Positions 22,999-32,376 of a stretch of 64,000 nucleotides of DNA are shown here, piece by piece. This DNA is from Bacteroidales bacterium. GTDB taxonomy: Bacteria; Bacteroidota; Bacteroidia; Bacteroidales; F082. The notes beneath the pieces are model-generated. The model was not told the DNA's origin. It was given only the letters and a program-made list of their open reading frames with translations, and made no database searches. The translations under genes and the position numbers were made by a program. The DNA lies in assembly GCA_017461665.1 (NCBI GenBank), contig JAFTXI010000031.1:1-64000 (forward strand), read 5' to 3'. The first letter of the stretch is position 1. Each line of letters begins with the position of its first letter.

Positions 22999-24423
22999 AT
23001 GGGATTTGACAATGATAATTTTTTAGATGATTATGAAATCAAAGAACTGATCGAACGATTTGAAAATCAGTTGGAAAATGACAGATTATCGTTCTTTGAT
23101 GCTGACGAATTGAATATTATCATTGATTATTACATCCAAAATGACGAGTTAGAGAAAGTCAACGTAGTTTCAAAATTGGCGGAAAGATTTCATTCCGACA
23201 GTCCTTTATTCAATACAATCATGGCAAAGAGGTATCTTTCAGTCCAAGATGCCGAAAACGCAATAAAATATCTTGAAGAGAATGAGTATACCTCCCAAGA
23301 TCCCGATTTCTACGTGAATCTTGGATATTGTCTTTCTCTTCTAAACAAACACAAAGAATCTATAATTGCTTACAAAAAAGCTGTAAAGTTATTTGATAAA
23401 GATTGTTTCGAAGATATATTTAGCTCTATTGGCATTGAATATATGCTTATCAAAGAGTATGAAAAAGCCATTTTATATTTAAAAAAAGGATTGGTAGCTT
23501 GTCCCGACATCGCAGAACAATACTTTGAAATTGCAAACTGTTATTTCTTTCTTGACAAGGGTGAAGATGCAATAGAATTTTTCAAAAATGAAGTTGACAA
23601 GAAACCTTTCAATATAGATGCGTGGATGAATCTCGGCAACTGTTATCTCAGGCTTCATCTCTTGGAAAAAGCGATAGAACAATATGAATATGTACTTGCA
23701 ATAGATCAACACCACAAGACAGCATACGTTCATATAGCATCGATTCTCAACGAGCTGGATAGATACCAAGACACTATCGAAACAGTAGAAGAAGCTTTTA
23801 GAAACAAAGTTGAGAAACCAATATTATATTGTTTATACGGTGAAGCTTTGGCAAAGACAGGAAATAAATTAGATGCTGTGTCTAACTTCAAGAAAGCCAT
23901 TGAGATGGATGAGAACACAGCGGAGGCTTACGCCGGAATAGCATTTATTTTCTGCGAAGAAGAAAACCACGAGTCTGCAATCAAATTTTTAAAACATGCC
24001 ATAAAACTTGCACCATACAACACTGACTATCTTTTTGTTATGGTTGAACAATATAATAAGTTAGGTAAATATAAGAGTTCACTTAAATATCTTAAAGAGA
24101 TAGAAGAAATAGCACCATACGAAGTCAGTTTGTATATTGCCTACATGGAGGTTTATATCATGTTGGACGATGTAAGAAAGGCTGTCAAATCTATTGAAAA
24201 AGGTCTGAAACTACTTGGAAGAGAACCTGCCTTGCTTTACAGAATATCGTTTATCAGCTTCGTAAATGAAGAATACGAATTAGGTATCAATTATTTAGAA
24301 GAAGCTCTCAGCATTGATTACGAAGGCGTCCAAGAGTTCATCGACTTCGATCCAAACTTTGTCTTAAATGATGAAAATATAGTTAATCTAATTAATGAAT
24401 ATAAAACGAAAAACAACAAGTAA
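22999..24423 (+). CDS. TPR-repeat protein
   Basis: 474 residues from MGFDNDNFLD. The longer ORF begins at a TTG inside the -7 box, so the ATG at 22999 was chosen. About ten TPR units follow an acidic N-terminus, for example YVNLGYCLSLLNKHKESIIAY and AWMNLGNCYLRLHLLEKAIEQY. There is no signal peptide. It should be a cytosolic protein-interaction scaffold; the role is unknown. The DUF368 gene follows after 13 nt. Confidence 0.88.
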   Translation: MGFDNDNFLDDYEIKELIERFENQLENDRLSFFDADELNIIIDYYIQNDELEKVNVVSKLAERFHSDSPLFNTIMAKRYLSVQDAENAIKYLEENEYTSQDPDFYVNLGYCLSLLNKHKESIIAYKKAVKLFDKDCFEDIFSSIGIEYMLIKEYEKAILYLKKGLVACPDIAEQYFEIANCYFFLDKGEDAIEFFKNEVDKKPFNIDAWMNLGNCYLRLHLLEKAIEQYEYVLAIDQHHKTAYVHIASILNELDRYQDTIETVEEAFRNKVEKPILYCLYGEALAKTGNKLDAVSNFKKAIEMDENTAEAYAGIAFIFCEEENHESAIKFLKHAIKLAPYNTDYLFVMVEQYNKLGKYKSSLKYLKEIEEIAPYEVSLYIAYMEVYIMLDDVRKAVKSIEKGLKLLGREPALLYRISFISFVNEEYELGINYLEEALSIDYEGVQEFIDFDPNFVLNDENIVNLINEYKTKNNK

Positions 24424-24436
24424 TTAAAAATCAAAA

Positions 24437-25330
24437 ATGAGTCAGTACATTGCAAATTTCTTAAAAGGAATCGGAGTTGGTTCCGCCAACGTAATCCCTG
24501 GAGTATCAGGTGGTACTATCGCATTAATAACAGGTATCTTTGAACGCTTAATAGATGCGTTCAAATCGTTTAACATGACAGCACTAAAGTTGCTTTTTAA
24601 AGGCGACATCAAAGGTCTTATCAAACACACCGATTTTTGGTTTCTATTGTCGGTAGGTTGTGGCGTATTAGTAGCAATATTAACAATTGCGAGAATATTT
24701 GAATTTTTATTCGCAGAATATCCAATCTATCTATGGTCGTTCTTCTTCGGAATGATTTTGGCATCAGTCTATTATGTCGGTGTCACAATAGAAAAATGGA
24801 ATTGGAATGTTGTTTTGGCCTTTATTATTGGAACTGGTATCGCTTTATTCGTCGCATTCGGCACGCCTGCTCAAGAAAACAGTAACTTTGTTTATTTAAT
24901 TATCTGTGGCGCTGTTGCAACATGCAGCATGATTCTCCCAGGATTGTCGGGTTCGTTCGTTTTAGTCTTAATGGGTAACTATCAACTCATTATGATTGAC
25001 GCTGTCAACGACTTAAATCTTAAGATATTATTGCCAGTCGTTTTAGGTGGCGTTGTCGGCCTCCTCGCCTTCTCTCACCTTCTTTCTTGGATTATTAAAA
25101 ATTATCGCGACTTAACTATCGCTGTATTAACAGGTTTCATACTCGGAAGTATGCCAATCATCTATCCTTGGAAAAATGACGTGATAACTTATTTTGGCAG
25201 CGAAGCTAAAGTGACAGGTTACGAATATTATTTCCCTGAAATGAATATGGATTTTGCTATCGCATTGGTAATTATGCTCATTGGCGCTGCAATAATTATT
25301 CTCACTGAAAAAATGGCTAAAGGTAAATAA
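24437..25330 (+). CDS. DUF368 integral membrane protein
   Basis: 297 residues with about eight hydrophobic segments. The diagnostic DUF368 motifs are GSANVIPGVSGGTIALI at residues 14-30 and its echo CSMILPGLSGSFVLVLMG in the second half, an internal inverted duplication. The family is related to DedA-like and undecaprenyl-phosphate-transporter families; a role in recycling C55 lipid carriers has been reported for relatives, but it is only inferred here. Confidence 0.9.
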   Translation: MSQYIANFLKGIGVGSANVIPGVSGGTIALITGIFERLIDAFKSFNMTALKLLFKGDIKGLIKHTDFWFLLSVGCGVLVAILTIARIFEFLFAEYPIYLWSFFFGMILASVYYVGVTIEKWNWNVVLAFIIGTGIALFVAFGTPAQENSNFVYLIICGAVATCSMILPGLSGSFVLVLMGNYQLIMIDAVNDLNLKILLPVVLGGVVGLLAFSHLLSWIIKNYRDLTIAVLTGFILGSMPIIYPWKNDVITYFGSEAKVTGYEYYFPEMNMDFAIALVIMLIGAAIIILTEKMAKGK

Positions 25331-25336
25331 AAAAAA

Positions 25337-25413
25337 ACTGAGAATCTGAGAATCTGAGAATCTGAAAAACTCAAAAAAATTCTCAGGTTCTCAGGTTCTC
25401 AAATTCTCAATTT
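25337..25413. repeat. Phrase repeat and hairpin before aroE
   Basis: Three GAGAATCT units are followed by two or three TTCTCAGG units that are their complement, so the 77-nt stretch can fold into a hairpin. It lies between the DUF368 gene and aroE and could work as a weak terminator. Confidence 0.65.
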
Positions 25414-25422
25414 CAATAAAAA

Positions 25423-26166
25423 ATGTTTGGTTTAATCGGTAAAAAACTCGGTCATTCTTTTTCAAGGGATTTTTTTACCGATTTTTTTAGTAAAAACAAA
25501 TTTAATCATTCATACCAAAACATTGAAATTGAGAATATTGAGGATATAATTCCCTTTATAAAAGAAAACAAAAACTTAAAAGGTTTTAACGTAACAATAC
25601 CTTACAAAGAATCTATAATTCCATTTCTTGACAGAATAGACGAAACAGCAAAAAATGTTGGAGCTGTTAATACCGTCAAAATTGAAAAAAAAGGAACATT
25701 GTCTGGATTCAACACTGATGTTATTGGATTTGAAAAATTACTTGAAGATACAATAAGACTACGAGACTACGAGACTACGAGTAAAGAAGCCTTAATTTTT
25801 GGAAGCGGTGGAGCTTCAAAAGCTGTTCAATACGTTTTAAGAAAGAAAAATATTCCGTTTAAAGTTGTGACAAGAAATTGCAAGACGCGTCATGACATCG
25901 GATATTCAGAAATCAACGACAGAGGTTTTTATCCATATTCACTGATTATCAACACTACACCAGTAGGAATGTTTCCTAATGTTAATGAATGTTTAGAACT
26001 TCCCTACTCTACAATAGAGAAACACAACGTCTTTATAGATTTAATTTACAATCCATTAGAGACATTATTTTTAAAGAAAGCAAAATTGCACGGAGCAACA
26101 ACATATAACGGCTTGAAAATGTTACATGAACAAGCAAAAGCCTCTTGGAATATTTGGAATAATTAA
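25423..26166 (+). CDS. aroE: Shikimate dehydrogenase
   Basis: 247 residues. It reduces 3-dehydroshikimate in the aromatic amino acid pathway. The substrate motif FNVTIPYKES, the AVNTV stretch, GFNTD, the nucleotide loop FGSGGASKAV and the C-terminal GLKMLHEQA are present. Between GFNTD and the nucleotide loop, residues about 112-120 are encoded by three 8-bp GACTACGA units, an in-frame repeat insertion like the one in the acetyltransferase gene at 5556. Confidence 0.94.
   Translation: MFGLIGKKLGHSFSRDFFTDFFSKNKFNHSYQNIEIENIEDIIPFIKENKNLKGFNVTIPYKESIIPFLDRIDETAKNVGAVNTVKIEKKGTLSGFNTDVIGFEKLLEDTIRLRDYETTSKEALIFGSGGASKAVQYVLRKKNIPFKVVTRNCKTRHDIGYSEINDRGFYPYSLIINTTPVGMFPNVNECLELPYSTIEKHNVFIDLIYNPLETLFLKKAKLHGATTYNGLKMLHEQAKASWNIWNN
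25757..25781. repeat. 3 x 8-bp GACTACGA array inside aroE
   Basis: Three perfect GACTACGA units, 24 bp, in frame. It differs by one base per unit from the GACAACGA array at 5556-5579. Confidence 0.8.
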
Positions 26167-26189
26167 CATTTAACAATTTAAAATTAACA

Positions 26190-28322
26190 ATGGATTTCAG
26201 CAAACAGATAGCAACAGAATTTTCTGTAACCCAAACAATTGCGACTAACGTAATCAATCTTTTAAAGGAAGGATGTACAGTTCCTTTCATCGCGCGTTAT
26301 AGAAAAGAGATGACAAACACAATGAACGAAGAAGTTGTTGCGGCAATTCAAAAGAGGATTGAACAGTTGGAGGAATTGGAGAAGAGAAAAGAATCGGTGC
26401 TGAGGTCTATTGCCGAACAAGACAAACTTACTCCGGAATTGGAGAATAGTATTAAGAATGCCAAGACTTTACAAGATGTTGAAGATATATATCTTCCATA
26501 CAAGCCAAAACGTAAGACGAGAGCCGAGATTGCGCGTCAGAAAGGATTGGAGCCATTAGCGAAAATCATTATGTCGCAAAACCGCGACGATGTTGAAGCG
26601 CTTGCCGAGAAATATATCGACAAGGAGAAAGGTGTTGAAAACGCTAAGGACGCTTTAAAAGGAGCCTGCGACATCATGGCAGAATGGGTTTCTGAAAATA
26701 TCAAAGGACGTAATCTCATTCGTAAGATATATCATAAAGAAGGAGTTATCTCGTCGACCATAGTGAAAGGCAAAGACGAAGAAGCCAAGACATACCAGCA
26801 ATATTTTGATTGGAAGGAATCTATTGCCGAGACACCTTCGCACCGATTGTTAGCGATGTTTCGTGCCGAGGCTGAAGGTTTACTTAAAGTGGAACTGAAA
26901 ATCAATGATGAAGAGGCGTTAAAGACTCTCGACAATATTTTTATCAAGGCAGACAACTCATCAACCGATTTGGTTCAAGATGCTATCGATGATGCATGGA
27001 AGCGACTTTTAGAGCCTTCATTAGAAACAGAGATTCGCACTTTGTATAAAGAAAAAGCTGATGAAGTCGCCGTAAAAGTTTTTGCGGAGAATTTGAGACA
27101 GCTTTTATTGGCGGCACCACTTGGACAGAAACGCGTGCTTGCCTTAGACCCGGGATTTAGAACAGGATGCAAAGTCGTAATTCTCAATGAATACGGAGCC
27201 TTGCTACATAACGAGACTATATACCCTCACCCACCACAAAACGAGGTGCGTCAAGCAACAAATAAGATTCGTTCTCTCGTCAATGCATATAAGATAGAAG
27301 TCATCGCAATAGGAAACGGGACGGCTGGCCGCGAAACAGAAGATTTCATCAGAGGAATTAGATTCGACCGCGACATAATCGCCGTCATGGTTAACGAAAG
27401 CGGCGCTTCAATATATTCCGCCTCTAAAGTGGCGCGTGACGAGTTTCCGGAATACGACATCACGGTGAGAGGCGCCGTCAGCATCGGTCGTCGTCTCATG
27501 GACCCTCTCGCCGAATTAGTTAAGATAGATCCAAAGTCGATTGGTGTTGGACAATATCAACATGATGTAAATCAGAAGCTTTTAAATGAAGAACTCGGTC
27601 ATGTTGTTGAAAGTTGCGTCAATGCTGTAGGTGTAGAATTGAATACTGCAAGCGAGCAACTTCTCTCCTACGTCAGTGGCGTCGGTCCGCAGATAGCGAG
27701 CAACATAGTAAAATATCGTAACGAGAACGGCGGATTCAAGAGCCGTAAGCAACTGTTGAAAGTGCCGCGTCTCGGAGAAAAAGCCTTCGAGCAATGCGCA
27801 GGATTCCTGAGGATTCATGGCGCAGAACAGCCTTTAGACGCAAGTGCCGTTCACCCAGAAAGTTATCATATTGTTGAGAAAATGGCTAAGAAACTTAATG
27901 TTGAAGTCAACGACCTCATTGGAAATAAAGAGCTTATAGCCAAAATAAATCCTAAAGAATTTATCGAAAAAGACTTCGGCATTGAGACTATCAACGATAT
28001 TATTAATGAGTTGGAAAAACCTGGTCGCGACCCGAGAAAAACATTTGAACTTTTTGAATTTAATAAAGACATTCGTAGCATTAATGATTTGAAAGTTGGA
28101 ATGCAATTGGTTGGTATCGTGACAAATATCACTGCATTCGGATGCTTCGTGGATGTCGGCGTTCATCAAGATGGACTTGTTCACATTAGCCAGATGTCAA
28201 ATCAGTTTATCAAAGATCCTAACGAAATTGTAAAACTCAATCAAAAAGTAAGAGTTACAGTGACTGAAGTTGATGTTGAGAGAAAGAGAATAAGCTTAAG
28301 CATGAAAATTATGAGATTGTAA
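26190..28322 (+). CDS. tex: Tex-family RNA-binding protein with S1 domain
   Basis: 710 residues. Tex acts in transcription and RNA turnover. Features in order: N-terminal helical domain (TVPFIARYRKE near residue 30), YqgF-like RNase H fold (ALDPGFRTGCK at about 320), helix-hairpin-helix pair (YVSGVGPQIASNIVKYR), and the C-terminal S1 domain (VGIVTNITAFGCFVDVGVHQDGLVHISQ, about 637-705). It lies 23 nt downstream of aroE. Confidence 0.95.
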   Translation: MDFSKQIATEFSVTQTIATNVINLLKEGCTVPFIARYRKEMTNTMNEEVVAAIQKRIEQLEELEKRKESVLRSIAEQDKLTPELENSIKNAKTLQDVEDIYLPYKPKRKTRAEIARQKGLEPLAKIIMSQNRDDVEALAEKYIDKEKGVENAKDALKGACDIMAEWVSENIKGRNLIRKIYHKEGVISSTIVKGKDEEAKTYQQYFDWKESIAETPSHRLLAMFRAEAEGLLKVELKINDEEALKTLDNIFIKADNSSTDLVQDAIDDAWKRLLEPSLETEIRTLYKEKADEVAVKVFAENLRQLLLAAPLGQKRVLALDPGFRTGCKVVILNEYGALLHNETIYPHPPQNEVRQATNKIRSLVNAYKIEVIAIGNGTAGRETEDFIRGIRFDRDIIAVMVNESGASIYSASKVARDEFPEYDITVRGAVSIGRRLMDPLAELVKIDPKSIGVGQYQHDVNQKLLNEELGHVVESCVNAVGVELNTASEQLLSYVSGVGPQIASNIVKYRNENGGFKSRKQLLKVPRLGEKAFEQCAGFLRIHGAEQPLDASAVHPESYHIVEKMAKKLNVEVNDLIGNKELIAKINPKEFIEKDFGIETINDIINELEKPGRDPRKTFELFEFNKDIRSINDLKVGMQLVGIVTNITAFGCFVDVGVHQDGLVHISQMSNQFIKDPNEIVKLNQKVRVTVTEVDVERKRISLSMKIMRL

Positions 28323-28354
28323 TAATTTATTAAATAAATAGACGTTATACTATC

Positions 28355-29149
28355 ATGAAAAAGATATTTACATTATTAATATTAGGATTGCTTCTTGCTG
28401 TTATATCTACAGATATTAAAGCTCAGATAGTTAAAGGCGAAGGGTTTTTAGGATTCAATTTGTCGCAAGTCGATGGTGACGAAGCTTTTGGATACAAAAA
28501 AATAGGACTCCATGCTGGATTAGGAGCTTTGGTTCCAATTTATCAGAAGAACAACTTCAATATCGACTTCTCTTTAGAAGTTGCCTTCAGTCAAAAAGGT
28601 GCGCATCAAAGACAGATATATAACGGCGCAGACGGTATTACAGGTGAATATGATTTATACATGAATTATTTTGAGGTACCTGTATTGATATATTTCACTG
28701 ACAAACAGATAACGTCATTTGGTATCGGTGCTTCATACGGAAGACTTGTTGGCTTAAAAGAATACGAACACGGTAATCTTACTGATGTAAATCTCAGTTA
28801 CACGGGCGTTGACAAATATAGTCTTAACGATTTCTGCATTTTAGCGGACTTAAAATTTAGGATCTATGAGAGATTAAAATTAGGAGTGAGATTCCAATAT
28901 TCTATGGCAAAAATCAGAACACGACCTTTCTACCTATCTAATGGTCAACCAGACTGCCCTCGCGACCAATACAACAATGTCATAACAGCCAGACTGATAT
29001 ATGTCATTAACGAAGACAGAAGCCAATATCTTTATGACGAATACGAGTTTCATGGCGACAACCCAAGAATACATCAAAAGACCATTGATAAGAAGCTCAA
29101 GAAGTTAAGAAAACAAGAAGAAAGAGAGGAGAGAAAAAAGAATAAATAA
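28355..29149 (+). CDS. Outer-membrane beta-barrel protein (PorT-like)
   Basis: 264 residues with a signal peptide (1-24, ending IKAQ). Alternating hydrophobic strands ending in aromatic residues (GFLGFNLSQ, LYMNYFEVPVLIYF, GIGASYGRLVG, LGVRFQYSMA) fit the PorT-type eight-strand barrel with its FEVPVL signature. The last 40 residues are strongly charged (KKLKKLRKQEERE), an unusual tail that may sit in the periplasm. The function is unknown. A bidirectional terminator follows. Confidence 0.8.
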   Translation: MKKIFTLLILGLLLAVISTDIKAQIVKGEGFLGFNLSQVDGDEAFGYKKIGLHAGLGALVPIYQKNNFNIDFSLEVAFSQKGAHQRQIYNGADGITGEYDLYMNYFEVPVLIYFTDKQITSFGIGASYGRLVGLKEYEHGNLTDVNLSYTGVDKYSLNDFCILADLKFRIYERLKLGVRFQYSMAKIRTRPFYLSNGQPDCPRDQYNNVITARLIYVINEDRSQYLYDEYEFHGDNPRIHQKTIDKKLKKLRKQEEREERKKNK

Positions 29150-29158
29150 GGTATAAAA

Positions 29159-29182
29159 AAGGGACGTGGCATCACGTCCCTT
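29159..29182. terminator. Bidirectional terminator
   Basis: GGGACGTG and CACGTCCC form an 8-bp stem with a GCAT loop, flanked by AAAAAA on the left and TTAATT on the right, between convergent genes. Confidence 0.75.
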
Positions 29183-29189
29183 AATTGTA

Positions 29190-31793
29190 TCATTCAACTA
29201 CTGTCACAATCTCTTTTAGCTCCTTGATGGTCTTTTTATGACCTTCGTAATCTACATAACCAAGACCTTCGAGCAACAACTCGACATTGCGTCCCGATTT
29301 CAGGAATTCACTCACAGTATTATAAACACAATATTCTGTTGCGATACCGCTGACAACAACATCTTTGTTTGCATAGTCTTTCAAAGCAATGCCATTTGAG
29401 TTTACAGCTTCAAAACCTGAATATTGCTCTTCATCTTGTTTGCAGCCCTTACGGAAAATATTGCGTGCAGGATCTGGACGATTTGCAGGATTTTCCACCT
29501 TTGTATAGAACGACTCGTGAATTGCGCCGCCGCGTGTTCCTTCAACGCAGTGTGATGGCCATATTCCACCAAAATCTTTGAACGAACTGTGATTTGCTGG
29601 ATGGCAGTCAGTGATATATATTACTTCCTGCTCTGGATGTGCGTTGATATATTTAACTACTTCTTCTACGGCTTCTTCTGCATTGCCGCAAGCCAAAGAA
29701 CCATCGATAAAGTCATAAAGCATGTCAACGACGAGATGTGTTGGAGCAGCATGATTTTCTTTCAAGAAACTATATCTCTTTCCATAATCCAAATGTTGTT
29801 GTACGAAATCTGTTGGATAATTAACAACATAATCAACGACTTTACCATTCTTTTCTATAGGAACGATTTCCGGATTGATAAATCCGCCGTAAGGTTTGAG
29901 GTTCAAACCGTCGTAACGTTCTTTTACTTCTTTATGTAAGACAGGATCTACTTTAACAGCGTATGTCTCAATAAGTTTCTTACCGGCTTCGTAGTCACCT
30001 TCAGATTTAATGCGTTGAATCTCTGCGAGAAGTTCGCCAAACAATCCTCTTAATTTTTCATAATCGTTGATAACGAAATATGTCTTTCCGTCTTTGACAA
30101 TCTTTTCAATTACATTTTCAGCCTTACCTTTTTCATAGCACCATTCAGAAATAAGCTTACGATCTTGCATGTGTGATTCTGTCACATTTTTTCCAAGTTC
30201 AATACGCGAGAGTTGACTCATCAAACCGTTACGGATAAAGTTTGCGTAAGCTGCTTTATATGCTTCCATATCAGGCATAATGCCAAGTTCAACCATCTTA
30301 GGATCGGCGCAATAATAAAGACCGAACAAATCGGCGCGTGATTCTTCAAGAGCTGAGTTGTATTCTTTCAACGCGTTAGGTTGTGTCGTTGGTAAAAGTT
30401 GTCCTGAACCATGACCGAGACATTCATGTAAGTCAGTATGAACTACATCAGCATGGGAACCATATTTCTTACAAAGATCTATTTCTTCTTGTGAATAAGC
30501 GAACTCCGCCAAGACGCTCTTAGGAGATTCCTGAGCAGCCTTATCGTAGGCGTCCATCAAGTTTGTGATTGTAACTGATTTAGAACCATAGTCCTTACGA
30601 ATCCAGTCGGCGTTAGGAAGGTTGATTCCGATTGGAGGTGCTGGAAAACAATCGCCGGCTAAGGTAGTGACGATGATACCTTTAGCAGTAACGCCTTTAC
30701 ATTCTTTCTTCTTGAAACGTTCATCGACAGGAGAATTATCTTCGAACCATTGAGCATTCTGACTGATGATAGAAGAACGTTTTGTTGCTTCTAAGTCCTT
30801 GAAATTCACCACTGCTTCCCAAGTAGCTTTCATTCCCATTGGATCGCCATAGTCTTCAATGAAACCGTTGACATAGTCTATCATTGAGACAGAATCTTGT
30901 ACCCAAGCGATATTATATTCGTCCCAAATGTTGAGGTCGCCGGTTTTATAGTAATTAATTAATAAATTGGTATAATTACGTTGAGCCTCGTTTTCAGCTA
31001 CCGCATTAGCTTTTTCCAACCAATAGATAATCTGGTCGATAGCTTCTCCATAAAGTCCACCTGATTTATAAACGTCTTCATAAATCTTTCCGTTTTCTTT
31101 TACGAGTTTTGAATTTAAACCGTAAGAGATAGGAGTTGCGTCATTAGGAACTCTCTGAGCATCATAGAAGTTTTCCACTTCTTCTTTTGAGATATCGCCT
31201 TTATAGAAATTGACAGCAGAATTTTTGATGATGTCGTCTTCCCCATTGCGGCGTGTCTTATATAATTCCTCATCGAAAATCACAGGAGTGATGAATGTCA
31301 AGAACTCTTCCACTGTCTCATTCTCAGCGAGAGGCAGTTGTGAAGAATCTGAGTTTTTAACCAATTCAGCGAAATATTCTTGAGATATTTCCGGGAAGAA
31401 TTTATCTTCCGCGTAATGATGATGGATACCGTTGCTGAAGAACACGCGTTTAGCGTAGGTAAGGAAATTCTTGAACTCGCTTGAGTTACGGTCTCCTTTG
31501 TAAGAATTTAGGATAGCTTCGTTTGTCTTACGGACGGTGAGGTTATACTTAAAATTCTGATCTGCGAGAATGTCGCGACCACATTTAGCAGCCTCACCAA
31601 GATAATAAAGGTATTCCTTCTGTTGGAGAGAAAGGTTTTCCCATTCCGGGATTTGGTAACGCATGATCTTAATATCAGCGAACTCATCGACGAGATATTT
31701 GAAATTCTTCTCGTCATTCTTTGCTTGTTGGTCTGATGTATTACAGCTGAATAACAGACCGATAACACTTAAGCCCATAATAAACTTTTTCAT
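29190..31793 (-). CDS. Dipeptidyl peptidase III (M49) fused to a nicotinamidase-like cysteine hydrolase, lipoprotein
   Basis: 867 residues in one frame. A lipobox (LLFSC, Cys 17) predicts an exported lipoprotein. Residues about 30-675 are an M49 peptidase that removes N-terminal dipeptides; zinc site HECLGH (456-461) and EESRAD (483-488). Residues about 685-867 match the isochorismatase/nicotinamidase fold with every key residue: Asp 690 (LVVDMLYDF), metal ligands Asp 729, His 731, His 735 and His 748 (WPSHCVEGT), Lys 782 (FRKG) and Cys 822 (TEYC). The second domain should hydrolyse nicotinamide or a similar amide. M49 enzymes usually end near 680-740 residues, so the fusion is unusual. The -7 box TACATTTG is at 31818-31825. 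Confidence 0.92.
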   Translation of the reverse strand: MKKFIMGLSVIGLLFSCNTSDQQAKNDEKNFKYLVDEFADIKIMRYQIPEWENLSLQQKEYLYYLGEAAKCGRDILADQNFKYNLTVRKTNEAILNSYKGDRNSSEFKNFLTYAKRVFFSNGIHHHYAEDKFFPEISQEYFAELVKNSDSSQLPLAENETVEEFLTFITPVIFDEELYKTRRNGEDDIIKNSAVNFYKGDISKEEVENFYDAQRVPNDATPISYGLNSKLVKENGKIYEDVYKSGGLYGEAIDQIIYWLEKANAVAENEAQRNYTNLLINYYKTGDLNIWDEYNIAWVQDSVSMIDYVNGFIEDYGDPMGMKATWEAVVNFKDLEATKRSSIISQNAQWFEDNSPVDERFKKKECKGVTAKGIIVTTLAGDCFPAPPIGINLPNADWIRKDYGSKSVTITNLMDAYDKAAQESPKSVLAEFAYSQEEIDLCKKYGSHADVVHTDLHECLGHGSGQLLPTTQPNALKEYNSALEESRADLFGLYYCADPKMVELGIMPDMEAYKAAYANFIRNGLMSQLSRIELGKNVTESHMQDRKLISEWCYEKGKAENVIEKIVKDGKTYFVINDYEKLRGLFGELLAEIQRIKSEGDYEAGKKLIETYAVKVDPVLHKEVKERYDGLNLKPYGGFINPEIVPIEKNGKVVDYVVNYPTDFVQQHLDYGKRYSFLKENHAAPTHLVVDMLYDFIDGSLACGNAEEAVEEVVKYINAHPEQEVIYITDCHPANHSSFKDFGGIWPSHCVEGTRGGAIHESFYTKVENPANRPDPARNIFRKGCKQDEEQYSGFEAVNSNGIALKDYANKDVVVSGIATEYCVYNTVSEFLKSGRNVELLLEGLGYVDYEGHKKTIKELKEIVTVVE

Positions 31794-31817
31794 TACGATA
31801 TAATTTTAATTGATTTG

Positions 31818-31825
31818 CAAATGTA
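31818..31825 (-). promoter_or_regulatory. -7 box TACATTTG of the M49 fusion gene
   Basis: An exact TAnnTTTG on the minus strand 25 nt before the ATG. Confidence 0.6.
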
Positions 31826-31836
31826 GTGTTTTTTTT

Positions 31837-31955
31837 AGTTTTGGAGTTATGGAGTTTTGAAGTTTTGAAGATTTGAAGTTATGAAGTTTTGGAGTCACTC
31901 CACTACTGCACAACTCAATTACTGCACAACTCAATTACTGCATAACTCCACCACA
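31837..31955. repeat. Phrase repeat region (GGAGTTATGGAG / ACTGCACAACTC)
   Basis: About 60 nt of GGAGTT, GAAGTT and TTTGAAG words, then three ACTGCACAACTCAATT units and the complement CATAACTCC. It can fold on itself. It lies in the 580-bp gap upstream of the M49 gene; the rest of the gap up to 32098 is AT-rich with no gene. Confidence 0.6.
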
Positions 31956-32098
31956 AAATTACAACTATCAACATCCTTTTGTCAAGTGTTTTACAATATA
32001 ATATTCTTATTTTAACTATTTTTAACGTAATGTTAATGAAATTAAGAAATGTTTGTTAATTTGTGTTAACAACGATTTTAAGATTGAGATTTTAATAT

Positions 32099-32106
32099 TA
32101 TCTTTG
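32099..32106 (+). promoter_or_regulatory. -7 box TATCTTTG of the structured RNA
   Basis: Exact consensus. It would start transcription near 32112, about 90 nt before the closing stem of the RNA at 32202. The -33 region is only ATTTTA. Confidence 0.7.
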
Positions 32107-32111
32107 CAAAT

Positions 32112-32343
32112 ATTTTTAAAACATTTGTATTATGTAAAACGTTGAATGACATATAATTTTCAAAATAGTGTTTACTATTTGTTCGGCATTTGCTCCTAAA
32201 ACCTGAGAAATTTTACAAGCATAACATTACGACGAATGAGTAAAAAACACCTATGCACTTTTTAAGCGTGGGCGGTTTGTTTCGTAATGTTAGGTAATCT
32301 CAGGACCTTGGAGTATGGATTTGAATCGTCCATGCTTTTTTTT
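32112..32343 (+). ncRNA. Structured RNA with own promoter and terminator (rod-shaped, family member 1)
   Basis: After an AT-rich leader with a small hairpin (AAATAGT / ACTATTT) the RNA folds into a rod: CCTGAGA (32202-32208) pairs with TCTCAGG (32298-32304), TTAC with GTAA, TAACATTACG (32222-32231) with CGTAATGTTA (32283-32292), and CCTATGC with GCGTGGG at the apex, using G-U pairs on this strand. A terminator hairpin GTATGGA (32313-32319) / TCCATGC (32329-32335) with eight T follows. The apex GAGTAAA...TTTTTAAGCGTGGGC matches the two RNAs at 43 kb. Shape resembles 6S RNA or the Bacteroidales-1 type of RNA, but the identity is not established. Confidence 0.75.
32313..32343 (+). terminator. 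Intrinsic terminator of the structured RNA
   Basis: A 7-bp stem GTATGGA / TCCATGC with a 9-nt loop, directly followed by TTTTTTTT (32336-32343). Confidence 0.75.
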
Positions 32344-32376
32344 ATATGTCGTTACGATTTAGAAGAGAGAAACGAG

